From an uncultured beta proteobacterium (GTDB taxonomy: Bacteria > Pseudomonadota > Gammaproteobacteria > Burkholderiales > Burkholderiaceae): a DNA stretch of 64,000 bases. Location: assembly GCA_903821995.1 (NCBI GenBank), contig CAIJNI010000040.1, positions 62,001 to 126,000 of the forward strand, read 5' to 3'. Below, piece after piece: positions 60,354 to 64,000 of this stretch; the first letter of the stretch is position 1; every line of letters starts with the position of its first letter. The notes below the pieces were generated by a model. That model was not told the DNA's origin. It made no database searches and saw only the letters and a list, made by a program, of their open reading frames with translations. The position numbers and the translations under genes were made by a program.

Positions 60354-60986
60354 ATGAAACGACTTATCGGATTATTCGTCTTAACAATTGGAATATATGG
60401 GGGTCATGTGATGGCAACAGAAGAGCCAAGATTTGTGACTCTAGAAAAAGAGGGGAATTTTGAAATTCGCCAGTATGACTCGCAATTGATTGCTGAGGTA
60501 TATGTTGAAGGAGATATGGGCCGCTCAGGTAATAAAGGTTTTAGAATGATTGCAGACTTTATTTTTGGCAACAATGAGAAAGTTGACGCAAATGAGTCCC
60601 AGAAAATAGCTATGACAGCGCCTGTAACTTTAGAACCTCAAAAGATAGCTATGACCGCCCCAGTCACATTGGAAGGAAATGAAAACAACCAGTGGCGCGT
60701 TCAATTTACGATGCCAAGTCAATATACCTTTTCTACTTTGCCAAGACCAAAAAACCCGGATGTAAAAATTCGAGAAATTCCTGGAAGAAAAATGGCTGTA
60801 ATAAGTTTTTCGGGATATATGGGAGAAGAAAAATCTCTGAAAAAAACGGATGAGCTTTTAGGATGGATGGCTCATAAGGGTTATAAGACAATAGGTCGCC
60901 CTCAAATGGCTAGCTATAACCCACCATGGACGCTACCCTTTTGGCGAAGGAATGAAGTTCAAATTGAAATAGCTAATCATGACTAA
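60354..60986 (+). CDS. SOUL family heme-binding protein
   Basis: Signal peptide, 'FEIRQYDSQLIAEVYV', duplicated 'QKIAMTAPVTLE'. Confidence 0.88.
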   Translation: MKRLIGLFVLTIGIYGGHVMATEEPRFVTLEKEGNFEIRQYDSQLIAEVYVEGDMGRSGNKGFRMIADFIFGNNEKVDANESQKIAMTAPVTLEPQKIAMTAPVTLEGNENNQWRVQFTMPSQYTFSTLPRPKNPDVKIREIPGRKMAVISFSGYMGEEKSLKKTDELLGWMAHKGYKTIGRPQMASYNPPWTLPFWRRNEVQIEIANHD

Positions 60987-61032
60987 AACCAGCAAAGGGA
61001 AACGAGACAAATAGACGCTGCTGGAAAAGGAC

Positions 61033-61067
61033 AAAAAAAAGCCCGACTACGATGAGTCGGGCTTTTA
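61033..61067. terminator. Bidirectional Rho-independent terminator between convergent genes
   Basis: aaaaaaaagcccgact-acgatg-agtcgggctttt: 8-bp stem with A-run and T-run on opposite sides. Confidence 0.85.
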
Positions 61068-61079
61068 TGACATAGCTAA

Positions 61080-62810
61080 TTAATCATTAGCGTAAATGTC
61101 AACGTCTTTAGTTTCAGGAACAAATAGCGTTCCAATGACTAATGTAATTGCAGCAATAATCACTGGGTACCAGAGTCCTGCAAAAATACTACCTTTATCT
61201 AAAACAAGTGCAGTTGAAATAGCGGGTAAGAAGCCTCCAAACCAACCATTACCGATGTGATACGGCAATGACATCGAGCTATATCGAATACGGGTTGGGA
61301 AGAGTTCCACTAATAGTGCTGCGATTGGAGCGTAGACCATGGTTACTAGGATCATCAGGAACGTCAATAGCAAGACAATCATCGGACGATTAATCTGAGT
61401 AGGATCAGCTTTGGCTGGGTATTTCGCGTCATCTAGTGCAGTTCTAACTTCCTTTTTAAATGCGGCTACTTTTTCAAGGGTTTCTTTTGTGAAACTCTTA
61501 TCAGCATTCAGTTCACCAGTGAAGGACTCAATTTCTTTATCGCCAATTTTAATTTTAGCCATCGTCCCCGGTCCAGCATTTGAAGCCACTGTTGTGTAAT
61601 TCACAGAGTTTGCGGCTAAGGTTTGCTTGGCAATATCGCAAGAGCTAGTGAATTTTAACGTGCCCGTAGGATTAAACTGGAAGGAACAATCTTCTAAATT
61701 AGCAGAGATACTAACTGGACTTTCTATCATAGACTTCTCAAGTGCAGGGTTACCATAGTGAACTAAGCCCGAAAAAATCGAAACAGGCGTTCCTGGGATG
61801 TAACAAATTACACCCAACAATAGGCCAAGCATAATGATGATCTTTCGACCGATCTTGTCAGCGAGAAAACCGAAAACAATGAAGAAAGGAGTTCCAAGCA
61901 AGAGTCCATATAAAAGTAGCTCATTCACTACTTTGGGATCAATCTTAACCAAGTCTCTTAGGAAGATCTGTGCATAGAATTGACCACCGTACCAAATAAC
62001 AGCCTGTCCAGCAACTAATCCAAAAAGGGCTAAAAAGACAATTTTGAGATTTTTCCATTGTCCAAAGGACTCTGAAAGTGGTGATTTAGAGAGCTTGCCA
62101 TCTTCCTTCATCTTTTGGAAAGCGGGTGATTCACTTAAAGTTAAGCGAATCCAAACAGAAATTCCCAGTAATACGATAGAGAATATAAATGGAATTCTCC
62201 AACCTGCCCACCAGTCAGAGCCTTTAGCTGGATCAACGAAATTAATGCCTAGGTTTCCTAAAACCCAAAGCATCACTAGAGACATTACTAAACCTAGTGT
62301 GGCAGTAGTTTGAATCCATGAGGTATAGGATGCTCTTTTACCATGTGGAGCGTGCTCTGCAATGTACGTTGCAGCGCCGCCATATTCTCCCCCAAGTGCA
62401 AGTCCTTGTAACATACGAAGTGTAATCAGGATAATTGGAGCCCAAACACCAATTTGGTTATAGGCAGGTAAAAAACCAATCGCGAAAGTAGACAAGCCCA
62501 TTAACATAATGGTGATGAGGAATGTATATTTCCGACCAACCAGATCGCCCAAACGTCCAAAGACTAGCGCACCGAAAGGACGTACAACAAATCCTGCCGC
62601 AAATATCAATAGGGTCATAATAGCTTGACTACCAGGATCTAACGGGGAAAGGAAAGCTTTACCGATAACCAGTGAAAGTGTCCCATAAATATAAAAATCG
62701 TACCATTCGAAGACTGTACCAAGGGAGGAAGCAAAAATAACTTTACGTTCCTCAGCGGTCATTGGCGCTGACTTAGTAGGCGCACTACCCTTTGCGATTG
62801 TTTCAGACAT
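61080..62810 (-). CDS. MFS transporter, metabolite:H+ symporter (MHS) type with large periplasmic insertion
   Basis: 'SSLGTVFEWYDFYIYG', 'FGRLGDLVGRKYTF', 'MLQGLALGGEYGGAATYIAEHAP'; 576 aa. Confidence 0.88.
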   Translation of the reverse strand: MSETIAKGSAPTKSAPMTAEERKVIFASSLGTVFEWYDFYIYGTLSLVIGKAFLSPLDPGSQAIMTLLIFAAGFVVRPFGALVFGRLGDLVGRKYTFLITIMLMGLSTFAIGFLPAYNQIGVWAPIILITLRMLQGLALGGEYGGAATYIAEHAPHGKRASYTSWIQTTATLGLVMSLVMLWVLGNLGINFVDPAKGSDWWAGWRIPFIFSIVLLGISVWIRLTLSESPAFQKMKEDGKLSKSPLSESFGQWKNLKIVFLALFGLVAGQAVIWYGGQFYAQIFLRDLVKIDPKVVNELLLYGLLLGTPFFIVFGFLADKIGRKIIIMLGLLLGVICYIPGTPVSIFSGLVHYGNPALEKSMIESPVSISANLEDCSFQFNPTGTLKFTSSCDIAKQTLAANSVNYTTVASNAGPGTMAKIKIGDKEIESFTGELNADKSFTKETLEKVAAFKKEVRTALDDAKYPAKADPTQINRPMIVLLLTFLMILVTMVYAPIAALLVELFPTRIRYSSMSLPYHIGNGWFGGFLPAISTALVLDKGSIFAGLWYPVIIAAITLVIGTLFVPETKDVDIYAND

Positions 62811-63095
62811 AAAAGCTCCTGTAGGATGAAAAATAGTGTTGAATAAGCATTATGCGTGGCAATATTTAAAAACAAACCTAAATTTAGGGTAATTCCCGAT
62901 AAATTACGTCTGAAACTAGACTTCAAAGTTGACATAGGTCAAACAAGAAAATTACTACAGAATTTAAGGCAAAGATTTAATTCTGCTGCTCGATCAAAGT
63001 CATTAAATCCAGCTATAGTAAATCTCAAAGGGGCAAGCCTTTTAGTAAAAATGAAGTGTAGTAAAAAACCAAAAAGAAAAAAGTTGCAATTAGTA

Positions 63096-63111
63096 CTGTT
63101 TATCTATACAG
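63096..63111 (+). promoter_or_regulatory. LexA/SOS box upstream of recA
   Basis: ctgtttatctatacag (CTG-N10-CAG) within palindromic gtactg...cagtac, 49 bp before recA ATG. Confidence 0.88.
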
Positions 63112-63160
63112 TACTAAAAAAGTGGATTAACTAACCTAACCTAAGAGAAAAGACGGAATA

Positions 63161-64000
63161 ATGATCGGAAGAAAAATGGATGATAAAAAGTCTAAAGTTG
63201 GCGCAGGTCCAACAAACCCACATAGTCAAGCAAGCTCAGATTTCACGGGGATGAGCAGTGAAAAACAGAAAGCCCTATCTGCAGCATTAGCCCAAATTGA
63301 AAAACAATTCGGAAAGGGTTCGATTATGCGTCTCGGAGACGCAGAAATTGCTCAGGATATTCAAGTGGTATCAACTGGGTCACTTGGACTGGACATAGCT
63401 TTAGGTGTTGGGGGTTTACCACGCGGACGTGTGATAGAAATATATGGCCCAGAATCTTCAGGAAAAACAACCTTAACCTTGCATGCAGTAGCTGAAATGC
63501 AAAAAATTGGTGGGACATGTGCATTTATAGATGCTGAGCATGCCTTAGATGTGCAATATGCAGCGAGGTTAGGGGTAGATGTAAATAACTTGCTTATCTC
63601 ACAGCCGGATACGGGTGAACAAGCCTTAGAAATTGCTGATGCCCTCGTAAGATCGGGTTCTGTAGATATGATTGTGATTGATTCCGTGGCTGCTCTTGTG
63701 CCAAAAGCAGAGATAGAAGGTGAAATGGGAGATTCATTACCCGGCCTTCAGGCACGTTTAATGAGTCAAGCTCTTAGGAAGTTGACGGGGACTATTAAAC
63801 GTACTAATTCGATGGTTGTCTTTATTAATCAAATTCGTATGAAAATTGGAGTCATGTTTGGTTCCCCAGAAACAACTACCGGCGGTAATGCTTTGAAGTT
63901 TTATGCCTCAGTGCGCTTGGATATTCGTAGGATTGGCAGCATTAAAAAAGGCGATGACAATGTTGGAAATGAAACAAGGGTGAAAGTAGTTAAAAATAAA
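63161..64000 (+). CDS. recA: Recombinase RecA (truncated by window end; not in ORF track)
   Basis: Manual translation [12 protein letters not shown]...[25 protein letters not shown]...[19 protein letters not shown]; open to window edge. Confidence 0.97.
   Translation, partial: MIGRKMDDKKSKVGAGPTNPHSQASSDFTGMSSEKQKALSAALAQIEKQFGKGSIMRLGDAEIAQDIQVVSTGSLGLDIALGVGGLPRGRVIEIYGPESSGKTTLTLHAVAEMQKIGGTCAFIDAEHALDVQYAARLGVDVNNLLISQPDTGEQALEIADALVRSGSVDMIVIDSVAALVPKAEIEGEMGDSLPGLQARLMSQALRKLTGTIKRTNSMVVFINQIRMKIGVMFGSPETTTGGNALKFYASVRLDIRRIGSIKKGDDNVGNETRVKVVKNK

Noticed and set aside
62856-63134. 92-aa Lys/Arg-rich ORF between the MHS transporter and recA
   Set aside because: GTG start, overlaps the LexA box and recA promoter, composition follows AT-rich intergenic DNA; no recognisable domain. 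Could be real but not supported

Overview
Low-GC chromosomal window that looks betaproteobacterial, Burkholderiales/Polynucleobacter-like. This taxonomic call is inferred from gene order (rplM-rpsI-argC-erpA, dusB-fis-purH-ruvCAB, lptD-surA-pdxA-ksgA, ccmABCDEFGHI) and from Bug/TctC and MHS transporter families; no search was run. The window is mostly densely packed housekeeping DNA: aspS 3' end, an Atm1-type ABC transporter, glycerate kinase, pyrC, RNase P RNA, rplM/rpsI, argC, erpA, anmK, tyrS, ruvCAB, purH, fis, dusB, a UbiH-type hydroxylase, pepP, murU/amgK-like, lptD, surA, pdxA, rsmA, plsC, gmhB, glyQS, lnt, corC, ybeY, miaB, a complete System I cytochrome c maturation operon (including a 56-aa ccmD absent from the ORF track), tRNA-Met(CAT), feoAB and the 5' part of recA with a LexA box. 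The less ordinary part is about 47.6-57.1 kb: a tightly packed cluster of small membrane proteins and a lipoprotein of unknown function, a SulP transporter without a STAS domain behind a long leader, and a mixed metabolic block. I saw no CRISPR array, transposase, prophage or recognisable defence system. The best 'undescribed' candidates are (i) the five-gene DUF2752/TM2/lipoprotein/366-aa membrane protein/DUF4126 cluster, (ii) an orphan terminator-ended small RNA at about 5642-5738, (iii) loss of ybeZ/phoH from between miaB and ybeY, (iv) the large Cys-containing periplasmic insertion in the MHS transporter, and (v) the sulP leader.
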